The notes: generated by a model from the sequence alone, not told the origin. 49,856 nucleotides of DNA from Rs1 sp038900335 (GCA_038900335.1 JBBMRB010000025.1:1-49856); one strand, 5' to 3'; positions 1 through 10,027 are shown, numbered from the stretch's first letter. Numbers and translations: made by a program.

Positions 1-644
1 ACTTACTCCTCGAAAAAGATGCTAGTGTAATGTGATCAGTTTAGTGCTGGATAGGATGTGGTTCGTTCGGCGCTTACTCTATATTTGTTATTTTTCTCAC
101 AAACAGAGGATAACAAAAAAGTAAAAATAACAAAAAGTCTTAGTAAAAAGGCAACTATCAGTGTCTGGATAAAGCACGCATAGTTTAATATTGCACATTA
201 GGTTTTGGCTGATACCTCACAAGCGAGGAAAATTGGTTCAGTCACCAACAACTGCTCTGCTGATCAATTAACTGACAAGTAGAATAGAGATCAGGCAGAA
301 AAATCAGGACGAGTCCTGAGTACACACTCCTTGTGATCCTTCAAAGCCTGCTCTTTATAGCTTGATTTATTAGCACTGAATTTATGGCACTGACAAACCA
401 CATGGAACCGAGCAACGAGTTGTACCACTACAAACACGGTTTCAACGCAGCAGATGATTATGCTACTAGAATTAAGCTACAAACTTCACAACAATAAGAA
501 TTGCTCCTAATTAACGTAACTTAGCAGGGACAGTAAAACTCTGATACCACAATGACTGTATCAGAGTTTTAAAGGAGGTTAACATTTATCACTGGCTATC
601 AACCCAGCGTCAAAAAAATTTCAGAGCTGTCTCAGGTATTGCTT
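1..644. other. Non-coding left end, no gene recognised
   Basis: No convincing reading frame, tRNA or known RNA is visible in this AT-rich stretch. Two dyads are present: a short perfect palindrome at 304-319 (TCAGGAC, 2-nt centre, GTCCTGA) and a 13-bp perfect hairpin at 535-570, listed separately. The gene expected left of cpdB lies outside the window, so this may be its promoter or terminator region. Confidence 0.5.
535..570 (-). terminator. Hairpin downstream of cpdB
   Basis: Perfect 13-bp inverted repeat (arms 535-547 and 558-570, AAAACTCTGATAC and its complement) with a 10-nt loop. It lies 75 bp past the cpdB stop. The arms begin and end in A4/T4, so it could act as an intrinsic terminator in either direction, although the U tract is short. 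Confidence 0.6.
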
Positions 645-2618
645 TTAGCGATTAAAATTTAAACGATATTTAGCAAAACCGGCTATCCCCTCACCAACAT
701 ACTCAATGGGCATATCTGTAGTGATTGCCGATTTCGCGTTAGGTGAGCTCTCAAAGGTAACATTAACCTTGTCGATACTTTTAAATGACCAATTTTTATC
801 GGCAGAGGGGTCGATGGTTTTCAAGGTAAATATATCATTGGCTAACACTGTTCTATTTTCATCTGGGGCACTAATGATAATGTTGCTGCCATCGATACCT
901 GGGAAGCTACCGCCACCACTGGCGCGATAATTATTAGTAGCTACAATAAACTGCTGTTCATCATCAACCGCTTTACCTGCAAACTTAAAATCAATGATAC
1001 GGTGGGTATCACTCACTTGTTTACCCTCTTGATCGTAACGAGCCTCTTTTGATAAATCTACTTTAAAGGTAACGCCATCGATAATATCAAAATTATACGA
1101 TGGGAATTTAGGGTTCAGCAATGGCTGCTCAACAGTGGTATTCGCTGTAATGGTATTATAGGCGCCCATTGACATCTCAAGCCATTCTCGCACTTGCGCA
1201 CCGTTTATAAGTACTGCTCGTAAGGTATTAGGGTAGATATATAAATCAGCGACATTTTTAAGTGCTATTTTGCCAGCACTGATATTAGTATAATAATCAG
1301 CACCGCCACGCCCGCCCGCTTTAAATGGCGCACCGGCTGAAAGCACTGCAATACCATCGTATTCTGTGCCTTTTATTAGCTTTTCAACGTAGCGTTTTTG
1401 GGCATTTGTCACTATCTGTACTGAAGGGTCATCCTGTACCAGCGAAAAATAACTGTGAATTGGCGCCGTTGTTGTCCCAACACCTTTATTCATATATTCA
1501 ATTGTCGCCTTGTGCTCACTATCAACGGCTGCAACGATCGATGGATCAGCGTCTACTAATGCTATTTTTTCACGGCCATCACGTTTATAAATAGCCCTTA
1601 AAGAGCCTTTACCATCAATTACTTGCCATTTTCCTTGATTCACTTCTAAATCAAAATCAATAACGCCAAGGTGCGATCCCCAAAAGCCCGGCATCACAGA
1701 TGGCACACCGTTTAATGTGCCTTTTTCTATATCAGCACCGTTAATATCCGCGTACTTATCACTAGGGAAAGGCTGATGCGAATGGCCAAATAATATAGCA
1801 TCAACACCAGGCACTTTTGACAATGCAAGTGTTGAGTTTTCAGCAAATTTACCGCCGTCTATTTTGCCGATGCCTGAGTGGGGAATAACGATCACAATAT
1901 CGGCCCCCTCACTGCGCATCTGCGGAATAAACTTCTTCGCATCCTCTACCATGTCATGCACTGATACTTTTTGGTCTAAATTGACCTTATCCCACTGGGT
2001 AATTTGTGGTGGCACAAACCCTATCACGCCAACATTAATAGTAACTTTACTACCATCTTCTGCTGTTAACTCGCGCTCTAATATTTTGTAAGGTGTGAAG
2101 TAGTTTTTATCGTTACTTTCATCGTTATCACCATCATAAATATAGGTATTAGCTGATACATATGGAAAGTTAGCACCTGATAGCGCTTTCTTTAAAAAGT
2201 CTAAACCGTAATTAAATTCATGATTACCTAAATTAGCGGCATCATAATTTAATAAATTCATCGCTTTGTACACCGGATGAATTTGGCCGTCATCCAACCC
2301 TTGCTCTTTTGCAATATAATCCCCCAGCGGGTTACCTTGCAGCAAGTCACCATTATCAAATAACAGTGAATTTTTTACCTCTGCTCGCGCAGCTTTAATT
2401 AAGGAGGCTGTTTTGGCAAGGCCTAATGTATTACTCGATTTATCACTGTAATAATCATAATCCACTAAATGCACATGAATATCCGTCGTCTCCAACACGC
2501 GCAGTTGAACTTTCGCTGCCTGTACAGGCAAACAAAGAGCAGCGATAGTGATTGCCAGCGTAGTTTTAGCCAAAACTCTGGTGCTTTTTTTACTATTATG
2601 GTGAATATATTTAATCAT
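645..2618 (-). CDS. cpdB: 2',3'-cyclic-nucleotide 2'-phosphodiesterase/3'-nucleotidase
   Basis: Periplasmic enzyme that hydrolyses 2',3'-cyclic nucleotides and then 3'-nucleotides, releasing nucleoside and phosphate for scavenging. The 657 residues match the family size (about 650). Residues 1-34 form a signal peptide with a basic n-region and an Ala-rich core ending at VQA. The metallophosphoesterase motifs are intact: TTDIHVH near residue 46, DNGDLLQG, LGNHEFNYG and FGHSHQPF. A 5'-nucleotidase C-terminal domain fills the second half. The start is the ATG at 2618 with a weak AGAGAG upstream. It is a single gene downstream of, and on the same strand as, the EAL-GGDEF gene. The family assignment is firm from the motifs and the full length. 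Confidence 0.95.
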   Translation of the reverse strand: MIKYIHHNSKKSTRVLAKTTLAITIAALCLPVQAAKVQLRVLETTDIHVHLVDYDYYSDKSSNTLGLAKTASLIKAARAEVKNSLLFDNGDLLQGNPLGDYIAKEQGLDDGQIHPVYKAMNLLNYDAANLGNHEFNYGLDFLKKALSGANFPYVSANTYIYDGDNDESNDKNYFTPYKILERELTAEDGSKVTINVGVIGFVPPQITQWDKVNLDQKVSVHDMVEDAKKFIPQMRSEGADIVIVIPHSGIGKIDGGKFAENSTLALSKVPGVDAILFGHSHQPFPSDKYADINGADIEKGTLNGVPSVMPGFWGSHLGVIDFDLEVNQGKWQVIDGKGSLRAIYKRDGREKIALVDADPSIVAAVDSEHKATIEYMNKGVGTTTAPIHSYFSLVQDDPSVQIVTNAQKRYVEKLIKGTEYDGIAVLSAGAPFKAGGRGGADYYTNISAGKIALKNVADLYIYPNTLRAVLINGAQVREWLEMSMGAYNTITANTTVEQPLLNPKFPSYNFDIIDGVTFKVDLSKEARYDQEGKQVSDTHRIIDFKFAGKAVDDEQQFIVATNNYRASGGGSFPGIDGSNIIISAPDENRTVLANDIFTLKTIDPSADKNWSFKSIDKVNVTFESSPNAKSAITTDMPIEYVGEGIAGFAKYRLNFNR

Positions 2619-2756
2619 TGTCTGCTCTCTTTTGCTGATTATTAACGCTGACTAGCTATTCTTTAATGAGCGATGACCAACATCTAATCAACTTGGTAAT
2701 GTTACAATAAACTTCCAAAAACTTAATCTTTATCTACGCCAAACTAATATTAGAGC

Positions 2757-2773
2757 CATTGTGTGACACAATG
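2757..2773. repeat. 17-bp perfect dyad between cpdB and the EAL-GGDEF gene
   Basis: CATTGTGT-G-ACACAATG is a perfect 8-bp inverted repeat around one central base. It lies 19 bp after the stop of the EAL-GGDEF gene and about 140 bp before the cpdB start. No U tract follows in either direction, so an operator for cpdB is at least as likely as a terminator. No regulator is assigned. Confidence 0.4.
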
Positions 2774-2792
2774 ATTAAAACATAAAATAAGA

Positions 2793-4541
2793 CTAATCAA
2801 CACGTAAAGCAGAGTAATTAGCTACGTCATCAACCACCAGCGAATAACCTATATAGCTCTTAGCTGCATGCTTTAGCGGAGATAATTTGCGAGAGATATC
2901 AAAATGACTAAGCTCCTCTTCTTCGCTGACCTCTATTGCCGCTACTGAAAGAGAAGCTAAAGGATGAAAACGGTCAACGCCATAGCGATCCTTACTATTA
3001 AAGCCACCTGCCGCAACATGCTGCTGATAATACAAATCATTAACTGCTTCAAAAAAATGTTTCGCGGCATCCTCAATGCACTGCTGCCAATTATCACTAT
3101 TAAATATGGCAATAAAATCATCACCTCCTATGTGGCCTATGGTATCTTTGCGGATGTTACTAAATTTTTGTAAACTCAAACCTAGCGCTAAAATTACTTC
3201 ATCACCTTTAGCAAAGCCATATACATCATTGTATGGCTTAAAGTTATCAATATCATAATGCACCACAACAAAACGATTGTTGTTTGCAACTAGCTGATCA
3301 ATACAATCATTGATGGGGATTAACCCGGGCAACTGAGTGAGAGGGTTTGCATATCGCGCTTGGTTTACTTGCTGCTCTGTCACCTGTTTGAGCAAATCGA
3401 TCACTTGGCCTATACCAACAAACTCATCATCTTGTAAGATAACAAAATCATCTTCTTGCTGATAACGCGCTCGCGATGTTACCAAACGACTGACCTGCTC
3501 AATACTCAAACTGGCATCAACTTTTAATGGAAAGGATTCTAAAGCAGCTTCACTGACCTTTTTATTGAGATATAAATCGACACCAAAACGCTGGCTCAAC
3601 AAACCCTGTACTTTCGCTCTCGTCACTAAACCTAATACCCTATTAGCTTGCAGCACAGCGATAGAGTTTATATAGGGCTTATCTTTAAAAATATTGGCAA
3701 TATGCTCCACTTTATCATCACTGCTGACACTGACTTGATGTACAGATAAACTCTTTGCTGTCGCCGCTATTCTATTGGTAGCCATTTGCGTCTTATCAAT
3801 CAACTGCGCCAAATTTAGCTCTTTGGGTGGCTTACTTTGTGGGCGACAAAAATAATAACCCTGGAAATAATCAATACTAAGTTTAGACAAATACTGAAAC
3901 TCAGACTCTGTTTCCACTCCCTCTGCGATCACTTTACAATGCATGGATTTTGCTATTTCAACAAAGGAGCGAACAAACTCCTGCTTGGTAACATCCAAAT
4001 CAATATCTTGAATAAAATGGCGATCAATTTTAACAAACTCAGGTTTAGATTGAGACCACAATCGCAAAGAAGAATAGCCCGCTCCCAAATCATCTAATGC
4101 AATGGACAAACCCATCTCTTGATAATACTTTAAGGCTTTTAGTAACAACGCCTCATCAGTACTAGGGAACTGCTCTGTTAGCTCAATCACCACCTGGCTG
4201 CTATCTAATGCCAAATTCTCCATCAGCTTGAGTGTTTTACCTTTTACATGACTGACTTGTTCTAATGATTCAGGCGTTATATTTATAAACAATTTACCTG
4301 GCAATTTTTGCTGCACAAATCCCGTTGCTGCCCTCTCGCGGCACAGCGACTCAATTTCACTGAGCAGATTATACTGGCGTGCACTTTCGAACAGCCTACT
4401 TGGCGCATGTAAAGGGCTATCGGAAGGTCCGCGACTGAGTGCTTCATAAGCGAAAATCTCACCTGTATACTTATCGATGATGGGCTGATATAAACTCGTT
4501 ATATCACCAGAGGATAAAATTCTATTCAACTCATTCAGCAT
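2793..4541 (-). CDS. EAL-CBS-GGDEF cyclic-di-GMP signalling protein
   Basis: A 582-residue soluble protein that turns over cyclic-di-GMP. The EAL phosphodiesterase domain (about 15-250) keeps the catalytic set: YEALSRG (Glu33), FINITPES, VIELTEQ, LDDLGAGYSS, VKIDR, AEGVE and FQGYYF. A pair of CBS domains (about 265-390), probable ligand sensors, follows. The C-terminal GGDEF domain (about 400-565) carries GGDDF in place of GG[DE]EF and has no RxxD inhibitory site five residues before it. The phosphodiesterase is therefore likely active, while cyclase activity is doubtful. There is no signal peptide or membrane segment. The ATG at 4541 has an AGG 10 nt upstream. The start codon and upstream region are the first copy of a triplicated block containing Pho-box-like repeats, which suggests control by phosphate. 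Confidence 0.9.
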   Translation of the reverse strand: MLNELNRILSSGDITSLYQPIIDKYTGEIFAYEALSRGPSDSPLHAPSRLFESARQYNLLSEIESLCRERAATGFVQQKLPGKLFINITPESLEQVSHVKGKTLKLMENLALDSSQVVIELTEQFPSTDEALLLKALKYYQEMGLSIALDDLGAGYSSLRLWSQSKPEFVKIDRHFIQDIDLDVTKQEFVRSFVEIAKSMHCKVIAEGVETESEFQYLSKLSIDYFQGYYFCRPQSKPPKELNLAQLIDKTQMATNRIAATAKSLSVHQVSVSSDDKVEHIANIFKDKPYINSIAVLQANRVLGLVTRAKVQGLLSQRFGVDLYLNKKVSEAALESFPLKVDASLSIEQVSRLVTSRARYQQEDDFVILQDDEFVGIGQVIDLLKQVTEQQVNQARYANPLTQLPGLIPINDCIDQLVANNNRFVVVHYDIDNFKPYNDVYGFAKGDEVILALGLSLQKFSNIRKDTIGHIGGDDFIAIFNSDNWQQCIEDAAKHFFEAVNDLYYQQHVAAGGFNSKDRYGVDRFHPLASLSVAAIEVSEEEELSHFDISRKLSPLKHAAKSYIGYSLVVDDVANYSALRVD

Positions 4542-4576
4542 CTGATTATTACCTATTTATGAAAACAAGCTAATTA

Positions 4577-4605
4577 AATGACAAAAAGATGACAGTTTAA
4601 TGACA
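4577..4605 (-). promoter_or_regulatory. Pho-box-like array, copy 1
   Basis: On the minus strand three TGTCAT[TC] heptamers occur with 4-bp AT-rich spacers, an exact 11-bp period (TGACA on the plus strand at 4579, 4590 and 4601). This is the architecture of PhoB binding sites, which are direct TGTCA-type repeats every 11 bp. The array ends 36 bp before the start codon at 4541. A CATAAA element at 4556-4561 could serve as -10. PhoB itself is not in the window, so the regulator is inferred. Confidence 0.65.
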
Positions 4606-4658
4606 CAACACTGTAATAAAGCCTAACAAATAAAATAATGCACTTTATAACAAACAGT

Positions 4659-4700
<42 letters not shown>

Positions 4701-4844
4701 GTAGATCAAATAATACATTGGGATTTATGGGCTAAATTTAATTAAAAAAATAGGTAAGATGGTTATACAAGGCAAACAATTATTCTCTTTATCAATTATC
4801 ATTCAGCATCTGATTATTACCTATTTATGAAAACAAGCTAATTA

Positions 4845-4873
4845 AATGACAAAAAGATGACAGTTTAATGACA
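4845..4873 (-). promoter_or_regulatory. Pho-box-like array, copy 2
   Basis: Identical to the array at 4577-4605, with three TGTCAT half-sites at 11-bp period (TGACA at 4847, 4858 and 4869 on the plus strand). It is followed by a copied ATG at 4807-4809 that reads only five codons. It may act as an extra upstream regulator-binding platform or drive a second transcript through copy 1. Confidence 0.55.
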
Positions 4874-4926
4874 CAACACTGTAATAAAGCCTAACAAATA
4901 AAATAATGTACTTTATAACAAACAGT

Positions 4927-4974
<48 letters not shown>

Positions 4975-5119
4975 AGTAGATCAAATAATACATTGGGATT
5001 TATGAGCTAAATTTAATTAAAAAAATAGGTAAGATGGTTATACAAGGCAAACAATTATTCTCTTTATCAATTATCATCCAGCATCTGATTATTACCTATT
5101 TAAGAAAACAAGCTAATTA

Positions 5120-5148
5120 AATGACAAAAAGATGACAGTTTAATGACA
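5120..5148 (-). promoter_or_regulatory. Pho-box-like array, copy 3
   Basis: Three TGTCAT half-sites at 11-bp period (TGACA at 5122, 5133 and 5144 on the plus strand). All are conserved even though copy 3 is otherwise the most diverged, which hints that the array is under selection or that copy 3 is the older version. Confidence 0.55.
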
Positions 5149-5205
5149 CAACATCGTAATAAAGCCTAACAAATAAAATAATGTACTTTATAACAAACAG
5201 TTAAA

Positions 5206-5219
5206 GTAGAAAGTAGAAA
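5206..5219. repeat. Heptamer microsatellite, two units
   Basis: Two GTAGAAA units in copy 3 of the triplicated block, against five and six in copies 1 and 2. This shows the tract varies by whole heptamers. Confidence 0.85.
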
Positions 5220-5440
5220 AGAGTAGATCTAATAATACATTGGGATTTATGGGCTAAATTTAATTAAAAAAACAGATAGAATGCTTTATCTAAGGCAAAC
5301 AATTGCTCTCTTTATCGATTAATTCACGATGATAAAAAAGAAAATTTATTTAAGAGGATTATCTAAAAGAGTTTTAGATTAGAAAGTGAATTAAAAGAAT
5401 CTTTACAATCCCCTGTTTCCAGGGGGTGCAAAAATAAGTT

Positions 5441-5804
<364 letters not shown>

Positions 5805-5900
5805 TATTAACAAAAAGCATATAGTGATGCTAGTAATATTACCGGTTAATCACAAAGCGTTTTAGTTTGATTAATATCTATTCAATATCGCTATAAATAT

Positions 5901-6740
5901 CTAAACTTTGCGCTCTAACGCCTCCTGATAAAGGGCGTTCTTTTTCGCACCTGTTATCTTTGAAGCTAAAGCACACGCCTGTTTAACAGGCAGCTCTGTT
6001 AGCAGTAAATCTAAGATACGCAAAGTTTCTCTAGAAAAGCCCACCTCTTCTTTAGGCTCAACACCTGAGACCAATACCACAAACTCGCCTTTTTGCTGGT
6101 TGTGATCTTCTTTGACCCAACTGAGCAAATCTTTTAATTGCGCGCCATGTATCGTCTCAAACGTTTTAGTAAGTTCTCTTGCAATCACAACATAGCGCTG
6201 CTCACCTAAAATTTCACACATATCACTGAGTGAATCAACAATGCGATGTGTCGATTCATAAAAAATAACAGTGCGTGTCTCATCTATAATATTTTGCATC
6301 TCTTGTTTGCGCGCCAAGCTCTTTGCGGGCAAAAAACCTTCAAAGACAAAGTTATTAGATGCTAAACCCGCGGCACTCAATGCAGTAATAACAGCAGAGC
6401 ATCCGGGTACCGGCACAACTTTAAAACCAGCTTCTCTTACTGCACGCACTAAAATAAAGCCGGGGTCAGAGATCAAGGGCGTTCCAGCGTCAGAGATCAA
6501 AGCAACTGACTCACCTGCTGATAACTTATTGATAATAGTTGTTACTCTTTGTCTTTCATTATGATCATGAACTGATATCATTGGTGTTTTAATGTTAAAA
6601 TGAGACATTAAACGAGAGCTGTGGCGGGTATCTTCTGCGGCTATTAAAGCAACAGATTGTAGTACTTCTATTGCTCTGTGAGTAATATCACCCAGGTTTC
6701 CGATGGGTGTAGCGACCACATACAACAATGCATCTGACAT
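5901..6740 (-). CDS. rsmI: 16S rRNA (cytidine1402-2'-O)-methyltransferase
   Basis: Methylates the ribose of C1402 in the decoding centre of 16S rRNA, using S-adenosylmethionine. The 279 residues match the family. The tetrapyrrole-methylase fold is recognisable from LYVVATPIGNLGDI at the N terminus, AAEDTRHS, the glycine-rich LISDAGTPLISDPG loop, VPGCSA and IFYESTHR. It is divergent from lpoA with only 30 bp between the start codons, the classical gammaproteobacterial arrangement. The lpoA promoter must therefore lie at least partly within the rsmI 5' end. It starts at the ATG at 6740. Confidence 0.97.
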   Translation of the reverse strand: MSDALLYVVATPIGNLGDITHRAIEVLQSVALIAAEDTRHSSRLMSHFNIKTPMISVHDHNERQRVTTIINKLSAGESVALISDAGTPLISDPGFILVRAVREAGFKVVPVPGCSAVITALSAAGLASNNFVFEGFLPAKSLARKQEMQNIIDETRTVIFYESTHRIVDSLSDMCEILGEQRYVVIARELTKTFETIHGAQLKDLLSWVKEDHNQQKGEFVVLVSGVEPKEEVGFSRETLRILDLLLTELPVKQACALASKITGAKKNALYQEALERKV

Positions 6741-6770
6741 TTTTTCAATCCTGATAGAGTTTAAATTTAT

Positions 6771-8591
6771 ATGATTAATTTAAAACGATTGGCGATAATA
6801 ACGCTATTTGCCATTTTAGCAACCGCTTGTGGCACACTCCAGCCAAATAACAATGGTTCAAAGCCGACAGTACCAAAAGGCGCCACGCAAGATATTAATA
6901 ATTACTTAGCGCAAGCAGCAAATGCATCACCAGATCAAGCAGCACAACTAAAGTTACAAGCAGCAAAGTTGATGTTATTACAACAACGCTTTAGCGAAGT
7001 AGCTAATCTACTTAGCAATATTAATTACTCTGGATTAAATACACAGCAACAGTTAGATTTCGCAGTAACTAAGGCAAGAGCGGCAATTGGCCTGAATGAT
7101 GGTCAATCTGCCATCAACTTTTTAATAGCTATAAATACAGATGATGACATAAGCACTGTATTACTAAAAGACAAATATGCCACATTAGCTAACGCTTATG
7201 GATTAACTAACCAACTAGCAAACGAAGCAGTCGCCAGAGTCAATGAAAGCCAGTATATCACTGACACTGCTCAGCTTTTAGACAGCAATGAAACTATTTG
7301 GCAGCTTTTGAGTACTCTTGATTTATCTCAACTCAACAAAATTAATACAAAAAAAGATAACAGTTACACATTAAGAGGTTGGCTAGCCTTATTTATTGGT
7401 TTTAAAGAGACACCAAATAGCGAAAAAGTGGTTGCCAATGAATGGCAAAACAGATGGGCATCTCACAGTGCCGCTAGGTTCCAACCAGCCGCATTAGCCG
7501 CTTATCTGTCAAAAGAGCCATTAATCAATAGCCAATACAATTACCAACATGTCGTTGTCGCACTACCTAAAAGCGGCAAGTATGCAAAAGGCGCTGCAGC
7601 CATTTTAACTGGCATTAAATTAGCCTCTCAAAATACTAATAATAACGACGTACAAGTCAGCTATATTGACACTGCAATTCACAACAATGCCACTGCCATT
7701 TTAGCGCAGGCACAACTGCTCAACGCCGATGCTATTATCGGCCCCCTCGATAGAGATATTGTTTCCCAGTTTGCACAAATGCCTGCACTGCCTTTACCGG
7801 TACTTGCTCTAAATAGCACAGTGATTGGCAACAGCAACCTATATCAATTCTCCCTATCTAATGAAGACGAAGTCAGGGATGCTGCAAAAAGAGCATACAA
7901 CGATGGTAAACGCAGCATGCTCGCACTGGTACCAAAAGGTGAGCAAGGTCAATTAGCCGCTAATATTTTCACTAACACTTTTAGCTCATTAGGTGGTCGT
8001 GTATTAACAACTGCTATATATGATACCAACGAGGGCAATGTAACCTCTGCTATCGCAGGCATGCTAAAACTTAACCAATCTAGAATAAGAGGACTGCAGC
8101 GCACTGTTAAAACAGCCCACCTTCGCAATGCTATTCGCAGAATGACTCGCAAAGATGCAGACGGCATATTCTTGTTTGCAAGTAAAAGAGACGCTTACCA
8201 AATTGGCCCAAGCTTGCTGTATTTCTATGCTGATCATCTACCGTTATACTCCACCTCTAAAATACACTCTGGTACAGTTAATCCAACCAGAGATATTGAT
8301 CTTAATGGTATGATGTTTGGAGACTTACCTTGGGTGTTATTAGCAAGCAATAACAAACGTACTTTAGCAAAATCTGTTAGCAATACAGATACCAGACTAG
8401 GACGTCTATATGCGTTTGGTATTGATGCATTTAATCTTGCACCAAACCTATTCACCCTCGCCACTCAGCCACAAGCTACACTCAGTGGAGAAACAGGTGT
8501 GCTTTCTATCTCAGCTGATAATATGGTCGAAAAAACACTGAGCTGGGCTAAATTTAGCGATGGCGAACTGGTTAACCTACCCAGCAACTAG
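6771..8591 (+). CDS. lpoA: LpoA, lipoprotein activator of PBP1a
   Basis: Outer-membrane lipoprotein that reaches through the periplasm to stimulate the peptidoglycan synthase PBP1a. Residues 1-20 are a lipoprotein signal with the lipobox ATAC, so Cys20 is the lipidation site. The N-terminal helical (TPR-like) half runs to about residue 240. The C-terminal half resembles a periplasmic substrate-binding protein (VVVALPKSGKYAKGAAAILTG, DAIIGPLDRD, DGIFLFASKRDAYQIGPSL). The 606 residues are typical of the LppC/LpoA family. It is first in a plus-strand run with yraN, diaA and dolP, but a hairpin and a 480-bp gap separate it from yraN, so it may be a separate transcript. Confidence 0.95.
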   Translation: MINLKRLAIITLFAILATACGTLQPNNNGSKPTVPKGATQDINNYLAQAANASPDQAAQLKLQAAKLMLLQQRFSEVANLLSNINYSGLNTQQQLDFAVTKARAAIGLNDGQSAINFLIAINTDDDISTVLLKDKYATLANAYGLTNQLANEAVARVNESQYITDTAQLLDSNETIWQLLSTLDLSQLNKINTKKDNSYTLRGWLALFIGFKETPNSEKVVANEWQNRWASHSAARFQPAALAAYLSKEPLINSQYNYQHVVVALPKSGKYAKGAAAILTGIKLASQNTNNNDVQVSYIDTAIHNNATAILAQAQLLNADAIIGPLDRDIVSQFAQMPALPLPVLALNSTVIGNSNLYQFSLSNEDEVRDAAKRAYNDGKRSMLALVPKGEQGQLAANIFTNTFSSLGGRVLTTAIYDTNEGNVTSAIAGMLKLNQSRIRGLQRTVKTAHLRNAIRRMTRKDADGIFLFASKRDAYQIGPSLLYFYADHLPLYSTSKIHSGTVNPTRDIDLNGMMFGDLPWVLLASNNKRTLAKSVSNTDTRLGRLYAFGIDAFNLAPNLFTLATQPQATLSGETGVLSISADNMVEKTLSWAKFSDGELVNLPSN

Positions 8592-8609
8592 CACTCAGTT
8601 TTTATTTTT

Positions 8610-8640
8610 AAAGGGCCTGCCTCATACAGCTAGGCCCTTT
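8610..8640 (+). terminator. Terminator after lpoA
   Basis: A 9-bp perfect stem (AAAGGGCCT at 8610-8618, AGGCCCTTT at 8632-8640) with a 13-nt loop, 18 bp past the lpoA stop. The 3' tail is only TTTAATCT, so its strength is moderate. Confidence 0.65.
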
Positions 8641-9071
8641 AATCTAACTAGCCACTTTCATATTACACCCACACCAACCTTAGCCTCACTACCCTTGTCT
8701 TTTGATCATGCCTATAACGCTATTTAGCGCGATCCCCCACCTAGTCGTTACTAACAATCATTTAACACTTCTAGATCACAAGCTCAGCCTTTGAACCTAT
8801 CACAGCAAGATAGCAGCTTTGCAATAATACTTTTGAGCACAGATTAAACATCGACTTTATACCAGGTACTCTACTGCTGTATTAGTACAATGAGGATTAC
8901 TAATAAGCTATAGATCAGCGCGCATTTCGACCAGCTTATAGACTAACGTTTACATCTAGCATCTTTATCAATCACTCAAATATCAACACCAAGATTTATA
9001 CAACTTTTTAGCATTGATCTATACAGTAATACTTTTTAATATCATTACTTATATAACAATTGGTCAACACC
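8641..9071. other. Intergenic, lpoA to yraN, no gene seen
   Basis: About 430 bp of AT-rich sequence without a plausible reading frame on either strand. In most relatives lpoA and yraN are nearly contiguous, so this gap is larger than usual and presumably holds a promoter for yraN-diaA-dolP. No clear -35/-10 pair was picked with confidence. Confidence 0.4.
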
Positions 9072-9425
9072 ATGAACAACCAAGGAAAGGCAGCTGAACA
9101 AGCAGCATTACAATGGCTCACTGCCCAAAAAATGACATTAATTACTTGTAACTACCAGTGTCGCTTTGGCGAAATAGATTTAATTATGCTGCACGGCGAT
9201 ACCCTAGTATTTATCGAGGTTCGACTAAGGGCCAGTAACCGCTTTGGTGGCGCCGCGCTATCAGTCACCCAAGCTAAGCAGAGAAAAATAATTACCACTG
9301 CTAATCACTTTCTTATGTGCAATTCTAAATACAGCCTTCACAACTGTCGCTTTGATGTCCTAGCATTTGAAAGTAACACTGCAAAATTAAGTCCGATGTG
9401 GTATAAAGACGCCTTCAGACTTTAG
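9072..9425 (+). CDS. yraN: UPF0102 family protein YraN
   Basis: Small protein of the YraN/UPF0102 family with an endonuclease-like (restriction-fold) domain. The motif GEIDLIMLHGDTLVFIEVRLR has the D...E-x-[RK] arrangement expected at the active site, although the family's cellular role is not settled. The frame opens at a TTG at 9060. The ATG at 9072 is preferred because MNNQGKAAEQAAL matches the usual start of the family, giving 117 residues. No clear ribosome-binding site precedes either. It ends 10 bp before diaA, so the two are probably cotranscribed, as in other gammaproteobacteria. Confidence 0.9.
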   Translation: MNNQGKAAEQAALQWLTAQKMTLITCNYQCRFGEIDLIMLHGDTLVFIEVRLRASNRFGGAALSVTQAKQRKIITTANHFLMCNSKYSLHNCRFDVLAFESNTAKLSPMWYKDAFRL

Positions 9426-9435
9426 GACACAATCG

Positions 9436-10026
9436 ATGGAACTAGAAGATCGCATTGTCAATCAATTCCATAACACTATGGATATCAATGCTCACACCAT
9501 AGAGCAGTATACGCCACTCATAGCCCATGCCAGTGAATTGATGCTCCACTGCTTATCGTCAGAGAAAAAAATTCTCTGTGTTGGTAATGGTGGCTCTGCA
9601 GCGCTAACGCAACATTTTAGTACACTATTACTCAACCGCTTTAGATCTGAGCGACCAGGCTTACCTGCCATTTGCTTAAGTTCACAAGCGAGTGCGATTA
9701 CCGCCATCATTGAAGACATTAATTTTAGCGATATTTATTCAAAACAAATTAGCGCACTAGGCCAAGCCGGTGACATATTATTAATGGCAACAACGCATGG
9801 CAAATCAAGCAGCTTAGTACAAGCCATTCAAGCTGCACACGATCGTGAAATGGTTGTTATATTGTTAAACGGCGGTGATGGTGGTGATGTTACGGCACTT
9901 TTAAGACCCGAAGAGGTCGAAATATGCGTCCCATCTAACGACAGTATTTTAGTACATAATACTCAGTTACTGGTTTTACACTGTTTATGTGATCTAATCG
10001 ATTATCAATTATTTGGAGCCCAATAA
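9436..10026 (+). CDS. diaA: DnaA initiator-associating protein DiaA (SIS domain)
   Basis: SIS-domain protein that binds DnaA and helps it assemble on the replication origin. Its fold is that of phosphoheptose isomerases such as GmhA. The 196 residues match DiaA. The sugar-phosphate-binding-like loop VGNGGSAALTQHFS (about residue 49) and LLMATTHGKSSSLVQAI (about 117) are visible. The second loop has THGKS where isomerases have TSGNS. The context between yraN and dolP makes DiaA the best assignment over GmhA. The ATG at 9436 has AGGA 8 nt upstream, within the end of yraN. Confidence 0.92.
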   Translation: MELEDRIVNQFHNTMDINAHTIEQYTPLIAHASELMLHCLSSEKKILCVGNGGSAALTQHFSTLLLNRFRSERPGLPAICLSSQASAITAIIEDINFSDIYSKQISALGQAGDILLMATTHGKSSSLVQAIQAAHDREMVVILLNGGDGGDVTALLRPEEVEICVPSNDSILVHNTQLLVLHCLCDLIDYQLFGAQ

Positions 10027-10027
10027 A

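Noticed and set aside
1..530. Truncated gene at the left edge
   Set aside because: No open frame of useful length reaches position 1 with family-like sequence on either strand.
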